Assembly (NCBI RefSeq): GCF_018278905.1
Contig: NZ_CP046600.1
Location: 1,426,001 to 1,490,000, forward strand
Origin: Mycobacterium spongiae
Lineage (GTDB): Bacteria > Actinomycetota > Actinomycetes > Mycobacteriales > Mycobacteriaceae
DNA: 64,000 nt
Reading direction: 5' to 3'
Shown here: piece after piece, positions 47,204 to 57,711 of the stretch
Position numbering within the stretch: the first letter of the stretch is position 1
Layout of the letters: every line of letters starts with the position of its first letter
The notes under the pieces: generated by a model
Seen by the model: the letters and a program-made list of their open reading frames with translations, nothing else
Told to the model about the DNA's origin: nothing
The model's database searches: none
Program-made: the position numbers and the translations under genes

Positions 47204-49066
47204 ATGAACTTTGTGGTGTTGCCGCCGGAGATCAACTCGTTGCGGATGTTCTCCGGTCTCGGGTCGGCGCCGATGGTGGAGGCTGCGGTGGCTTGGGATG
47301 GGCTGGCCGCGGAACTGGGGGCGGCGGCGGCGTCATTTGAGTCAGTGACCTTGGGGTTAGCAGACCAGGCATGGCAGGGTGCGGCTGCGGCGGCGATGGC
47401 CGCGACGGCGGCACCCTATGCGGGTTGGTTGAGCGCGGCGGCGGCGCGGGCGGCGGGGGCCACTACCCAGGCCAAAGCCGTCGCTAGCGCGTTTGAGGCG
47501 GCACGGGCTGCCACGGTGCATCCGTTGATGGTGGCGGCCAATCGCACTGCGTTGGTGCAGTTGGTGTTGTCGAATGTGTTCGGTCAGAATGCGCCGGCGA
47601 TTGCCGCGACCGAGGGCGTCTACGAGGAGATGTGGGCCGCCGATGTGGCCGCGATGGTGAGTTATCACGGTGGGGCATCGGCGGCGGTGTCGGGGTTGGT
47701 GCCCTGGCAGCAGGCGTTGCGGGGGCTGTCGGGCCTGGCTGCGGCTCCAGCGGCGGCCGCGGCAACGCTGGTCAACGTTCCGGCGCTGAACACCGGTCTG
47801 GGCAACATGGGCAGCTGGAACCTGGGCGGCGGCAACATCGGCATCCTGAACTTGGGCAGCGGGAACTTCGGCAGCCTGAACCTGGGTGGGGGCAACACGG
47901 GCAACGCCAACGTCGGCAGCGGCAATTTCGGCTTCGCGAATCTGGGCAGCGGCAACACCGGTGACACCAACTTCGGCTGGGGAAACTTCGGCGGCGATCT
48001 CAACTTCGGCGGTGGAAACTCTGTCGGCACCGGCAACTTCGGTTTCGGAAACGTCTTTGGCGACGGAAACCTGGGCAGCGGAAACGTCGGCGGCTCCAAC
48101 TTCGGCAGCGGAAATATCGGCTCGGCCAACGTGGGTAGCGGGAACAACGGTGACAGCAACATCGGGTTCGGAAACTTCGGCACCAACAACTTGGGGTTCG
48201 GGAACAACGGCTCCAACAACATCGGCTTTGGGCTCACCGGCGACAACTTGGTGGGTATCGGGGCGTTGAACTCGGGGATCGGCAACATCGGTTTCGGGAA
48301 CTCGGGTAACAACAACATCGGCTTCTTCAACTCCGGCGACGGAAACGTGGGTTTCTTCAATTCCGGTGACAACAACACCGGCTTCGGCAACGGGGGGTCG
48401 GTCAATACTGGCTTCTGGAATGGCGGAAGCACCAATACCGGTGCCGGCAATGGTGGTGACCAGAACTTCGGTTTCAGCAACGCGGGGTTCCAGAATTTTG
48501 GCAACGGCAACTCGGGTTTTTCCAATGTGGGTTCTGGAAATGCGGGGGTGAACAACACCGGTGACTTCAACTCCGGAGGCGTGGTTGGTACGGGCGGTAA
48601 CACCGGCTTCTTCAACTCGGGCGCCCTGAACACTGGCTTCGGGAACGCCGGTGACACCAACACCGGCCTGTTCAACTCGGGCAACGTGAATACGGGCATT
48701 GGCAGCGCCATCGACCAGCCTGGGACGGTCTCGGGTTTCGGCAACACCGGCACCAACGTGTCGGGCTTCAATAACGCTGGTGGCAGCAATGTTTCTGGCT
48801 TCCAGAACCTGGACGCCAGTGTCTTCGCAACCTCGGGCTTTCTCAACACGGGCTTGGGGCAAGTCGGTTTCAATAACACGGGCGGTCTCAACGCTGGGTT
48901 CGGCAATACGGGCATGTCCAACGCCGGCATCAACATCTCGGGCTCGAGCGGCTCGGGCATCGGACACTCCGGTGATGGCGACTCGGGTATCTCAAACTCG
49001 GGCAACTTCAGTTCGGGTGGCTTCAACCAAGGCGACAACCAGGCGGGTTTCTTCGGTCAGCCTTAG
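47204..49066 (+). CDS. PPE-MPTR family protein
   Basis: A 620-residue PPE protein. The PPE domain spans residues 1 to about 178 ([10 protein letters not shown], with MWAADVAAM), then MPTR pentapeptide repeats of NxGxGNxG and GFFNSG type reach the C-terminus, which ends [14 protein letters not shown] 47204 gives the canonical N-terminus, with AGGGGAC upstream. It lies where H37Rv has PPE53 (Rv3159c). Export by ESX-5 is expected. Codon use is repeat-driven. Confidence 0.94.
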   Translation: MNFVVLPPEINSLRMFSGLGSAPMVEAAVAWDGLAAELGAAAASFESVTLGLADQAWQGAAAAAMAATAAPYAGWLSAAAARAAGATTQAKAVASAFEAARAATVHPLMVAANRTALVQLVLSNVFGQNAPAIAATEGVYEEMWAADVAAMVSYHGGASAAVSGLVPWQQALRGLSGLAAAPAAAAATLVNVPALNTGLGNMGSWNLGGGNIGILNLGSGNFGSLNLGGGNTGNANVGSGNFGFANLGSGNTGDTNFGWGNFGGDLNFGGGNSVGTGNFGFGNVFGDGNLGSGNVGGSNFGSGNIGSANVGSGNNGDSNIGFGNFGTNNLGFGNNGSNNIGFGLTGDNLVGIGALNSGIGNIGFGNSGNNNIGFFNSGDGNVGFFNSGDNNTGFGNGGSVNTGFWNGGSTNTGAGNGGDQNFGFSNAGFQNFGNGNSGFSNVGSGNAGVNNTGDFNSGGVVGTGGNTGFFNSGALNTGFGNAGDTNTGLFNSGNVNTGIGSAIDQPGTVSGFGNTGTNVSGFNNAGGSNVSGFQNLDASVFATSGFLNTGLGQVGFNNTGGLNAGFGNTGMSNAGINISGSSGSGIGHSGDGDSGISNSGNFSSGGFNQGDNQAGFFGQP

Positions 49067-49420
49067 TGGCCAATGGAGCGGTGCCCCGGGCGGAGAGGAC
49101 GGGAGTGGAAAGAATGGTTATCCATTTCGATGAAACTACTTTCGTAGAAACCCGGAGATTGGGCCACAATTGGCATAGAGTTTTTTTGTTGCCGGGTTGG
49201 TTGCGTTGGCGATCGCCCAAGCATTGTTGGTGGAGGCGCCGCATGTTGTTTGTGGCTACCCAAGCGGAAATGGCGGCCAGCGCTGCGCGTCGGGGATCGC
49301 GGTGCCATTAGGCGTGCGCCCGCAGCTAAATCGAACGGTCGCGGACGTGTGGGTAATCGCTCGGGTAGCCGCTGTGGAGGCGGCACGTCGGGCATGGCCG
49401 GCCAGGAAGGGATGGGCCTG
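49067..49420. other. Intergenic region between tandem PPE genes
   Basis: 354 bases without a convincing gene. It contains an AT-richer promoter-like stretch (about 49128-49190, with a TTTTTTT run at 49184-49190) and the ribosome site AGGAAGGGA before the next PPE start. The second PPE gene therefore probably has its own promoter. Confidence 0.45.
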
Positions 49421-52400
49421 ATGAATTTCTCGGTATTGCCGCCGGAGATCAACTCGTTGCGGATGTTTTCCGGCGCGGGGTCTGCGTCGATGCTCGAGGC
49501 GGCGCTGGCCTGGGATTCGTTGGCTGCGGAGTTGGGTGCGGCGGCGGAGTCGTTTGGCTCGGTGACGTCGAGGTTGGCCGGTCAGGCATGGCAGGGACCC
49601 GCGGCAGCGGCGATGGAGGCTGCAGCGGGTCCGTATGTGGGGTGGTTGGGTGCCGCGGCGGCGCGGGCCGTCGGCGCGAGTGGTCAGGCCAAGACGGTCG
49701 CCAGCTTGTTTGAGGCGGCGCGGGCAGCGACGGTGCATCCGTTGCTGGTAGCCGCCAACCGCAATGCGTTCATGCAGTTGGTGCTATCGAATGTGTTCGG
49801 CCAGAATGCACCGGCGATTGCGGCAACTGAGGGTCTCTATGAGGAAATGTGGGCCGCGGATGTGGCGGCGATGGTGGGATATCACCACGGCGCCTCGGCG
49901 GTATTGGCTCAGTTGGCGCCCTTCCAGCAGGTTGCGCAAAGTCTGCGGGTCCCGGCTGCAGCGGCGGGGCTGCCTAGCCCGGCAGAGCTGGGGCTGCCGC
50001 CGTTGAACACCGGCCTCGGCAACATCGGCAACTACAACTTGGGCGACGGGAACACCGGCGACTACAACCTGGGCAGCGGAAACACCGGCAACACCAACCT
50101 GGGCAGCGGAAATATCGGCAATGACAACGTGGGTAGCGGAAATACCGGCAGTACGAATCTGGGTGGCGGAAACATCGGCAACTTCAACCTGGGCAGCGGA
50201 AACGGCGCTCTGTCATCCGGCGTGGCTAGCGATCAGAACATCGGTAATGGAAACATCGGCAGTCAGAACTTCGGCAGCGGCAACACCGGCGATGCGAACA
50301 TCGGAAGCGGCAACACAGGAAGCAACAATTGGGGCTTCGGAAACGTTGGCAACGGGAACGTAGGCTTAGGGAACCTGGGCGGCAGCAACATCGGATTGGC
50401 CAACCTGGGTAGCAACAATTTCGGCTTCGGTAATAACGGCAACAACAACATCGGCTTTGGGTTGACCGGCGACAATCAGGTAGGCATTGGTGCGCTGAAC
50501 ACGGGCATCGGGAACTTCGGTTTCGGGAACTCCGGTAACAACAACATCGGTTTCTTCAACTCGGGTAGCAACAACGTGGGATTCTTTAACTCGGGCGATG
50601 GGAACTTCGGTCTTGCGAATTCCGGCGACACCAACACCGGTTTCTGGAACTCCGGTGCTGCCAACACCGGCTACGAGAATGCGGGCCAAGGAAACTTCGG
50701 TTTCGGCAACGGGGGCAACACGAACTTTGGTTTTGGAAACGCGGGGACCCAGAATATGGGCGTCGAAAACTCGGGCTTGCGCAATGTCGGTGGTTTCAAC
50801 TCGGGCGGCAGCATTCTCACGACCTCGGCCGGCAACACCGGTTTCTTCAACTCGGGCGCCACCAACACGGGGTGGGCGAATTCGGGGGATACCAACACGG
50901 GACTGTTCAATGCCGGCAGTCTGAACACCGGTATCGGTAGCTCGACCACTCAGCTCGGTCCGAACTCAGGCTTCGGGAACACCGGCGTAGGGAACTCGGG
51001 CTTCTTTAACTCCGGCGACGGTAATTCTGGCTTCCAGAACACCCAGTTTCCTGTCACCCTGATTATAGAAATTGAAGGCGTTGGCCCCGTTCCCGTCCCC
51101 CTCTCTAACGGAAACGCGGGATTCCTGAACATGGGCCAAGGCAACGTGGGCATCAATAATTCGGGTAGCGGTTTCAACGCCGGGGCATTCAACACGGGGA
51201 CCATTGACGCCGGCATTGGAATCTCTGCCAACAACACCATCACCGTCCCCGCCGCGGGTGGTTCCACCTTCACCGCCACGTCGGGTCTCTTCAACGCGGG
51301 GATCAATAGTTCCGGTGCGTTCAACACCGGTGATAACCAGTCGGGTTTCTTTGGCGGCTACGGTCCGCTGGGGGTGCTGGCGAGCGCGGCAGCGGCTCCC
51401 GTGGGTGCGGCGGCCGTTGGCGGGCCTGCGGCGGCGGGGCTTCCCAGCCCGGCAGAGCTGGGCCTGCCGCCGTTGAATACCGGCCTCGGAAACATCGGCG
51501 ACTACAACCTGGGCGGCGGCAACATCGGCGACTTCAACCTGGGCAGCGGAAACATCGGCGACACCAACCTTGGCAGCGGGAATACCGGCGACACCAACGT
51601 CGGCAGCGGAAACATCGGCAACTCCAACTTCGGCAATGGCAATATCGGCAACTTCAACCTGGGCAGCGGGAACGGAAACCCGTCGATTGGTGTGCCTAGC
51701 GAACAAAACATCGGTAACGGAAATGTCGGCAGTCAGAACGTCGGCAGCGGCAACACCGGCGACGCGAACATCGGAAGCGGCAACACCGGCAGCAACAACA
51801 GAGGCTTCGGAAACGCCGGTAACGGGAATATAGGCTTAGGAAACCTGGGCGACAATAACACAGGATTCGGGAACTTAGGTAGCAATAATTTCGGCTTTGG
51901 TAACACCGGCAACAACAACATCGGCTTTGGGTTGACCGGCGACAACCAGGTTGGTATTGGCGCGCTGAACACGGGCGTCGGCAACTTTGGTTTCGGCAAC
52001 TCCGGTGATAACAACATCGGGTTCTTCAACTCGGGTAGTAACAACGTGGGCTTCTTCAACTCCGGGGATGGCAACTTCGGCTTCGCGAACTCCGGTGACA
52101 TCAACACGGGATGGTGGAATTCGGGTGCCGTCAACACCGGCTTCGACAACGCGGGCGACGGGAACGTCGGTTTCGGAAACGGCGGGGGCGGCAACGTCGG
52201 TTTCGGGAACTCTGGCGGTCTGAATATGGGCTTCGGAAACGCGGGAGTCAGCAACACAGGCAGCTTCAACTCGGGTGACACCAACACCGGTTTCGCCAAC
52301 GCGGGCGCCACCAACACGGGGTGGGCGAACTCGGGGGACACCAACACTGGACTCCTCAACGCGGGTGGCTTGAACACCGGTATCGGCAGCTCGACCACTC

Positions 52401-52810
52401 AGATCGGTTCGAACTCGGGCTTCGGGAACACCGGCGTGGGCAACTCGGGTTTCTTCAACTCGGGCACCGGTAGTTCCGGCTTCCAGAACACCCAGTTCAC
52501 GGTCACTGTGACCATCGAAATCGAAGGCGTTGGCCCCATTCCAATCCCGTTCACCAACGGTAATTCGGGGTTCCTCAACGTCGGTCAAGGCAACGCGGGA
52601 ATCAACAACGCGGGCGACGGTCTCAATGCGGGGTTACTCAACACGGGCTTTCTTGGCGCCGGCATCGGAAACTCGGGCAACAACACCATTACCGTCCCCG
52701 CTGGAGGCGGTGCCGTCTTCACCAGAACGTCGGGTCTCTTCAACGCAGGTGTCAATAGCTCCGGTGCGTTCAACACCGGCGACAACCAGTCTGGTTTCTT
52801 CGACGTGTGA
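49421..52810 (+). CDS. PPE-MPTR family protein with large internal tandem duplication
   Basis: A 1,129-residue PPE protein. After the PPE domain (1 to about 178) come two copies of a roughly 490-residue module. Each starts [21 protein letters not shown] (bases about 49968 and 51438, exactly 1,470 bases apart), runs through MPTR repeats and a non-repeat insert (IEIEGVGP), and ends [13 protein letters not shown]. The PPE domain is close in style to that of the upstream gene, so the pair arose by gene duplication. ATG 49421 has AGGAAGGGA upstream. Confidence 0.94.
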   Translation: MNFSVLPPEINSLRMFSGAGSASMLEAALAWDSLAAELGAAAESFGSVTSRLAGQAWQGPAAAAMEAAAGPYVGWLGAAAARAVGASGQAKTVASLFEAARAATVHPLLVAANRNAFMQLVLSNVFGQNAPAIAATEGLYEEMWAADVAAMVGYHHGASAVLAQLAPFQQVAQSLRVPAAAAGLPSPAELGLPPLNTGLGNIGNYNLGDGNTGDYNLGSGNTGNTNLGSGNIGNDNVGSGNTGSTNLGGGNIGNFNLGSGNGALSSGVASDQNIGNGNIGSQNFGSGNTGDANIGSGNTGSNNWGFGNVGNGNVGLGNLGGSNIGLANLGSNNFGFGNNGNNNIGFGLTGDNQVGIGALNTGIGNFGFGNSGNNNIGFFNSGSNNVGFFNSGDGNFGLANSGDTNTGFWNSGAANTGYENAGQGNFGFGNGGNTNFGFGNAGTQNMGVENSGLRNVGGFNSGGSILTTSAGNTGFFNSGATNTGWANSGDTNTGLFNAGSLNTGIGSSTTQLGPNSGFGNTGVGNSGFFNSGDGNSGFQNTQFPVTLIIEIEGVGPVPVPLSNGNAGFLNMGQGNVGINNSGSGFNAGAFNTGTIDAGIGISANNTITVPAAGGSTFTATSGLFNAGINSSGAFNTGDNQSGFFGGYGPLGVLASAAAAPVGAAAVGGPAAAGLPSPAELGLPPLNTGLGNIGDYNLGGGNIGDFNLGSGNIGDTNLGSGNTGDTNVGSGNIGNSNFGNGNIGNFNLGSGNGNPSIGVPSEQNIGNGNVGSQNVGSGNTGDANIGSGNTGSNNRGFGNAGNGNIGLGNLGDNNTGFGNLGSNNFGFGNTGNNNIGFGLTGDNQVGIGALNTGVGNFGFGNSGDNNIGFFNSGSNNVGFFNSGDGNFGFANSGDINTGWWNSGAVNTGFDNAGDGNVGFGNGGGGNVGFGNSGGLNMGFGNAGVSNTGSFNSGDTNTGFANAGATNTGWANSGDTNTGLLNAGGLNTGIGSSTTQIGSNSGFGNTGVGNSGFFNSGTGSSGFQNTQFTVTVTIEIEGVGPIPIPFTNGNSGFLNVGQGNAGINNAGDGLNAGLLNTGFLGAGIGNSGNNTITVPAGGGAVFTRTSGLFNAGVNSSGAFNTGDNQSGFFDV
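49968..52800 (+). repeat. Two-copy 1.47-kb module inside the second PPE gene
   Basis: The module start recurs at an offset of 1,470 bases (490 codons), preserving the frame. The copies diverge at scattered positions, for example [13 protein letters not shown] against [13 protein letters not shown], so the duplication is not very recent or has been maintained under drift. Confidence 0.8.
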
Positions 52811-52830
52811 GGCCGCGCCCGCCCCGGCCA

Positions 52831-54462
52831 CTAGTCGTGGCCGGCGAAGTCCTCAGCTGTCGGTGCGGCCAACCGCGTTGGCGTGCCGCGGCCCCGCAGC
52901 ACGACCTCCTCACCCAGCTGCCAACGTGAGCGCTCGTCGTGACCGGCGGCGGTCACCGCGGCCTCTGAGGCCAGCAGCCGGGCGGGCGTGGATTTGGCCA
53001 GGTCGCTCAGCCGTGCTGCCTCGTTGACGGGATCACCGATGACGGTGTACTCGAAACGCTCCCGGGTGCCCAAGTTGCCGGCCACGACGGTGCCCGCGGC
53101 AACGCCCAAGCCGGCCGCGCACTCTGGCACCTCCTCGCCGAGTCGCCGCGCGATTGCGCGGGCCGCCGCAAGTGCGTTGTCCTCGGGCCGGTTCAGGCGC
53201 ATGGGTGCCCCGAACACCGCAAGCGTCGCGTCGCCGACGAACTTATTGAGATGTCCATGATGTTGATCGACTTCGTCGACGATGACCCTGAAGAACCGGT
53301 TCAACAGGTTCACCACCTCCATCGGCGGCTGGCTGGCGGCGATCTGGGTCGAACCCTCCACGTCCACGAACAGCACGGCCGCGTGGCGTTCCTCGCCGCC
53401 CAGCTCGATCTGATGTTGCTCAGCGTAGGCGGCTACCCTGCGCCCGACATGCCGCCCGAACAGATCGCGCACCCGCTCTCGCTCCCGCAACCCGTGCGCC
53501 ATCGCGTTGAACCCGCGCTGCAACTCGCCGAACTCTGTGCCATCGAATACCACCAGAGTGGTGTCCAGGTGCCCGTCCTGCACACGTTCGAGTGCCGCTC
53601 GAACCACCCGAACTGGTGTCGCCGTGAGCCATGCGACGATCCACATCATCGCGAACCCGACAATCAGCACAATGGTGGCCAAAATCAGCTCACCAACCAC
53701 AAATTGGGCGCGTGTTTCGATGCGTCGCCACAGGCTGAAAACGCTGGAGAGCATGATCCCAAGAACTGGCAGCCCCGATCCCAGAATCCACACCATCATG
53801 ATTCGGCCCATGAGCCCCGCCGCTAGCCCTCTGGGTGGGCGCCCGGCCTCCAGCGCCCGCGCCGCGGCGGGCCGCAAGGCGAACTCGGTAACCAGGTAGC
53901 AGTTCGTGGCCGCCACTATTCCGCTAAACCCGATGCCGAACAGGAACTTTGGAATGAAATCGGCATTCACTAACCCGTACAGCGTGGTAAGGAGCGCTGT
54001 TCCGACACCCCACAGGACGAGATGAATTCCAGCCAGGCGCCAGGGCGCCTGCAGGGTGTTGCGCTGATCTGCGCGCGTCGGTGCATGCCCCTCGATCGAC
54101 CAGCCCACGGCGCTCGATAGCCGACGTCTGACCCACAAACTCCCGACCAGCAGCGCAATCGTTGCGTACGCCGGGGCAATTCCCCAGGTCAGCCACCCGG
54201 GTGCGTCGCTGAAGATACTTGGCTCTGGCACAGCCACTATCACGATCACTGCAACCACGGCGATGCCGATCAAGTCGGCGACCGCGACGAAGACAATGAT
54301 GAGAAACCGCATACGTCTGCGTCGACTGCGTTGACTCTCGACCGAGGAGCCCAACAACCGTGACCCAAAATCCGGGGTGGAGGGCGGAAGCCGACCGCTC
54401 TGCCGAGTGATTCGCTCTAACACCCAGCCCAACTGACGCGAGACCGATCTCCGCCTAGCCAT
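52831..54462 (-). CDS. Membrane adenylate cyclase with HAMP domain (Rv1318c/Rv1320c/Rv3645 type)
   Basis: A 543-residue class III cyclase with about six membrane segments (residues about 52-280), a HAMP linker (about 281-332) and a catalytic domain (about 356-535). All key residues are visible: FVDVEGST (metal Asp367), NKFVGDATLAVFG (Lys407 for adenine, Asp411) and EYTVIGDPVNEAARL (Asp477 region, Asn480 and Arg484 for the transition state). It should make cAMP. I do not recall such a gene between PPE53 and nuoN in H37Rv, so it appears to be an additional paralogue. It converges on the PPE gene. Confidence 0.93.
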   Translation of the reverse strand: MARRRSVSRQLGWVLERITRQSGRLPPSTPDFGSRLLGSSVESQRSRRRRMRFLIIVFVAVADLIGIAVVAVIVIVAVPEPSIFSDAPGWLTWGIAPAYATIALLVGSLWVRRRLSSAVGWSIEGHAPTRADQRNTLQAPWRLAGIHLVLWGVGTALLTTLYGLVNADFIPKFLFGIGFSGIVAATNCYLVTEFALRPAAARALEAGRPPRGLAAGLMGRIMMVWILGSGLPVLGIMLSSVFSLWRRIETRAQFVVGELILATIVLIVGFAMMWIVAWLTATPVRVVRAALERVQDGHLDTTLVVFDGTEFGELQRGFNAMAHGLRERERVRDLFGRHVGRRVAAYAEQHQIELGGEERHAAVLFVDVEGSTQIAASQPPMEVVNLLNRFFRVIVDEVDQHHGHLNKFVGDATLAVFGAPMRLNRPEDNALAAARAIARRLGEEVPECAAGLGVAAGTVVAGNLGTRERFEYTVIGDPVNEAARLSDLAKSTPARLLASEAAVTAAGHDERSRWQLGEEVVLRGRGTPTRLAAPTAEDFAGHD

Positions 54463-54556
54463 GGTGGATCGAGCCTATAGGGCCGTGGCATCCACGCTCG
54501 TCGGCACGCGCAACAAGGGGCCGCCGTCAGACTTCGTGCCGGACCAGCGCGCGGAC

Positions 54557-56140
54557 TCAGTGCAACAACTGGGCGGCCTGATCGGCCAGATCGAGCACCG
54601 GCTGCGGGAAAATCCCCAGCACCACAGTGACTGCAGCGCACACGGCGATCGCGGCCTTGCTCAGCACTCCGGGCGCCACGACATGCGGTGTCTCGTCGGA
54701 TTCTTCGGTGAAGAACATCAGCACGATCACCCGCACGTAGAAGTAAGCGGCCACCCCGCTCGAGATCACCCCGATGACCACCAGCGGCACCGCGCCGCCC
54801 GATGCGGCGGCGTTGAACACCGCGAACTTGCTCACGAAACCACTAGTCAGTGGAATGCCGGCGAAGGCCAGCAGAAACATCGACAGCATCACACCCACGA
54901 TCGGTGAACGCTGTCCGAGCCCGGCCCAGTGGGACAGGTCGGCATCCTCGACACCGTCGGTGTTACGGACCAGCCCCACGATGGCAAACGCGCCCACTGT
55001 GCTGAAGCTATAGGCGACCAGGTAGAACAACGTCGCGGACAGCCCCGCGGGGTTATCGGCAATCACGCCGGTGAGGATGAAACCGACGTGGGCGACCGAG
55101 GAATAGGCCAGCATCCGCTTGACATTGGTCTGGTTTACCGCGGTGATGGTTCCTACGGCCATGGTCAGGATGGCAATCGCCCACAACACCGGCCGCCACT
55201 GATCATGCAGCGGGGACAGCGCAACGAAAACCACGCGCAGCAGCGCTCCGAAGGCGGCGACCTTGGTGGCCGCCGCCATGAACCCGGTAACCGGGGTGGG
55301 GGCGCCCTGATAGACGTCGGGAATCCAGGAGTGGAACGGGACCGCACCGACTTTGAACAACAGACCCACTGATAGCAGTGCGACGCCGACCAATGCCATG
55401 GAGTTGTCGCCGCGCATGATCAGCTCAGCCCGGATACCCGGCAGGGTCAGCGTGCCGGTGGCACCGTAGAGCAGCGCGACCCCGTACAGGAAGAATGCCG
55501 ACGAGAACGCGCCCAGCAGGAAGTACTTCATCGCGGCCTCTTGTGACAGCAGGCGACGGTGCCGCGCTAGCCCGCACATCAGGTACAGCGGCAGTGAAAG
55601 GACCTCCAGGGCGACGAACATCGTCAACAGGTCGTTGGCGGCGGGGAACACCATCATGCCGCCGACGGCCAGCATCGCCAGCGGGAACAGTTCGGTTTGG
55701 GCGGCTCCGGCCCGCTCGGCTTCATACTCGGTGTCGCTGCCCGGTACCGCGGATGCCTGTGGTGTAAAGGAATCCAAGCCGGGGAACCGCCCCGCGGCGA
55801 CCTCGCCTTTGACTGGAACCGCGTCGACGCTGCGCTCTGCCATGAACACCAGCGCCATGATCGCGACCAACAGCACGGTGCCTTGCAGGAACAGTGTCGG
55901 GCGATCCACCGCTATCGCTCCGAGCACCGCGGCCTGCCCCGACCTCGGAATCGACAGCGCCACCTCGATGACCGCGACGAGTGCTACCACCGACCCTCCC
56001 AGAGCCAGGATCACCTGGGCGGGGTATCGCCAGTGGCGCGGCAGGAAGGCTTCGGCGAGCACACCGGAAACAGCGGCGCCGAAGACGATGAGCATCGGGC
56101 TGAGCAGGAAGTACTCGACGTGGGGGGTGGGCAGCGTCAT
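54557..56140 (-). CDS. nuoN: NuoN, NADH dehydrogenase I subunit N
   Basis: Antiporter-like membrane subunit of respiratory complex I, about 527 residues with about 14 hydrophobic helices. The conserved proton-path Lys lies in the FKVGAVPFHSWIPDVYQGAPTP region, and MLAYSSVAHVGF is typical. The start ATG overlaps the nuoM stop by four bases (ATGA). It is the last gene of the operon. Confidence 0.95.
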   Translation of the reverse strand: MTLPTPHVEYFLLSPMLIVFGAAVSGVLAEAFLPRHWRYPAQVILALGGSVVALVAVIEVALSIPRSGQAAVLGAIAVDRPTLFLQGTVLLVAIMALVFMAERSVDAVPVKGEVAAGRFPGLDSFTPQASAVPGSDTEYEAERAGAAQTELFPLAMLAVGGMMVFPAANDLLTMFVALEVLSLPLYLMCGLARHRRLLSQEAAMKYFLLGAFSSAFFLYGVALLYGATGTLTLPGIRAELIMRGDNSMALVGVALLSVGLLFKVGAVPFHSWIPDVYQGAPTPVTGFMAAATKVAAFGALLRVVFVALSPLHDQWRPVLWAIAILTMAVGTITAVNQTNVKRMLAYSSVAHVGFILTGVIADNPAGLSATLFYLVAYSFSTVGAFAIVGLVRNTDGVEDADLSHWAGLGQRSPIVGVMLSMFLLAFAGIPLTSGFVSKFAVFNAAASGGAVPLVVIGVISSGVAAYFYVRVIVLMFFTEESDETPHVVAPGVLSKAAIAVCAAVTVVLGIFPQPVLDLADQAAQLLH

Positions 56141-57711
56141 GGGCGCGGTCCTTCGGCGGTTGGGCGGATGCACGCACCTCTTGGCACACTGGGCGCGGGA
56201 TCATGCTGGCCGATGGTGGTCATCGTGTACTCGACCGCGGGATTGATCCGATCGAGCACCGGTTTGGGATAGACCCCCAAAACGAGGAGCAGCGCGATCA
56301 GCGGCGCCACGACGACCATTTCGCGGCCCACCAGATCACCGATTCGTTCGTTGCCCTTGGCCACCGGCCCGGTCATCACACGCTGGTAAAGCCACAGCAT
56401 GTAGATGGCCGAGAGCACCAGCGCGGTCACGCCGAACGTTGCGGCCAGCCAATAGCGGTTGAACGTTCCTAGCAGAACCAGGAATTCGCTGATGAACGGG
56501 GCCAGACCAGGCAGCGACAGGGTGGCCATGGCCGAGACCATGAACGTGCCGGCCAGGATGGGCGCCACCTTCTGCACGCCGCCGTAGTCGGCGATCGAGC
56601 GGCTGCCGTGCCGCGCTACCAGGAAGCCGGCGATCAGGAACACCGCCGCGGTGGAAATACCGTGGTTGAGCATGTAGAGCGTCGAGCCGCTCTGTCCCTG
56701 GGTGGTCATCACGAAAATGCCGGCGATGATGAAGCCGAAGTGTGAGATCGAGGTGTAGGCGATCAACCGCATCATGTCGGTTTGGCCGATGGCCACGATC
56801 GCGCCGTAGATCACTCCGATGATGGCCAGCGTCACGATCAGCGGGCGGAAATAGGTTGAGGCCTCCGGAAACAGCTGCAGGCAGTAGCGCAGCATGCCGA
56901 AGGTGCCGACCTTGTCCATCACGGCCATCATCAGCACCGCGGTCGCGGGAGTGGATTCCACCGCGGCGTCGGGCAGCCACCGGTGGAATGGCCACAGCGG
57001 CGCCTTGATCGCGAAGGCGAACATGAAGCCCAAGAACAGTGCCTTGAACACCGCGGGGTCGGTGCCGTAGCGGCCCGACATCACGCCGGCCACAATCTCG
57101 CGGAAATCGAAGGTTCCCGCGCCGTGCTGCGTGGTCACCACATACAGCCCGATCACCGCCGCCAGCATGATCAGCCCGCCGAACAGGTTGTACAGCAAGA
57201 ACTTCACCGCGGCACGCGAGCGCCCGGGACCCTGGCCGAAGCCGCCGATGAGGAAGTACATCGGGATCAGCATGGCTTCGAAGAACACGTAAAACAGCAG
57301 CACGTCTAGTGCGATCACCGAGATCAGCACCATCGACTCGATGGCCAGTGTCAAAGCCACATACGCCTGCACGCCTCGAGTCCGTTGGCCGCCGTCATTC
57401 CAACCAGCCACCAGCAGCAGCGGAACCAGCACGGTGGTCAATAGCACCAGCACCAGGGCGATACCGTCCACGCCGAGCGTGTAGCTGGCACCGAATGATG
57501 GAATCCACGAACGGTTTTCGACGAACTGATACCGCTGGCCGCCGGGCTTGAATCCGGCAGCGATGACGATGGACACGGCCAGCGTCGCGACGCTGACTAC
57601 CAGGCCGCTCCATTTGGCGAGCTGGCGCCACGCGGGAGGCAGCAGAATGATGAGCACGGCGCCGGCCAACGGCACCAGCCACAGCACACTCAGCCATGCA
57701 ATGTGGGTCAC
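56137..57711 (-). CDS. nuoM: NuoM, NADH dehydrogenase I subunit M
   Basis: Antiporter-like proton-pumping subunit, about 524 residues. [24 protein letters not shown] and [19 protein letters not shown] (summarised) identify it. GTG 57711 overlaps the nuoL stop as GTGA; a GTG three bases upstream is also possible. Compared with the H37Rv protein as I recall it, a segment of about 28 residues after AGWND is missing here. The C-terminus is hydrophilic. Confidence 0.95.

Noticed and set aside
47232..49038. Long minus-strand frames opposite the PPE-MPTR genes
   Set aside because: These mirror the NxGxGN repeats and have no start signals or domains.
49968..52800. Regular repeats that could suggest a CRISPR array
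   Set aside because: The units are short coding pentapeptide repeats without unique spacers, and no cas gene is present.
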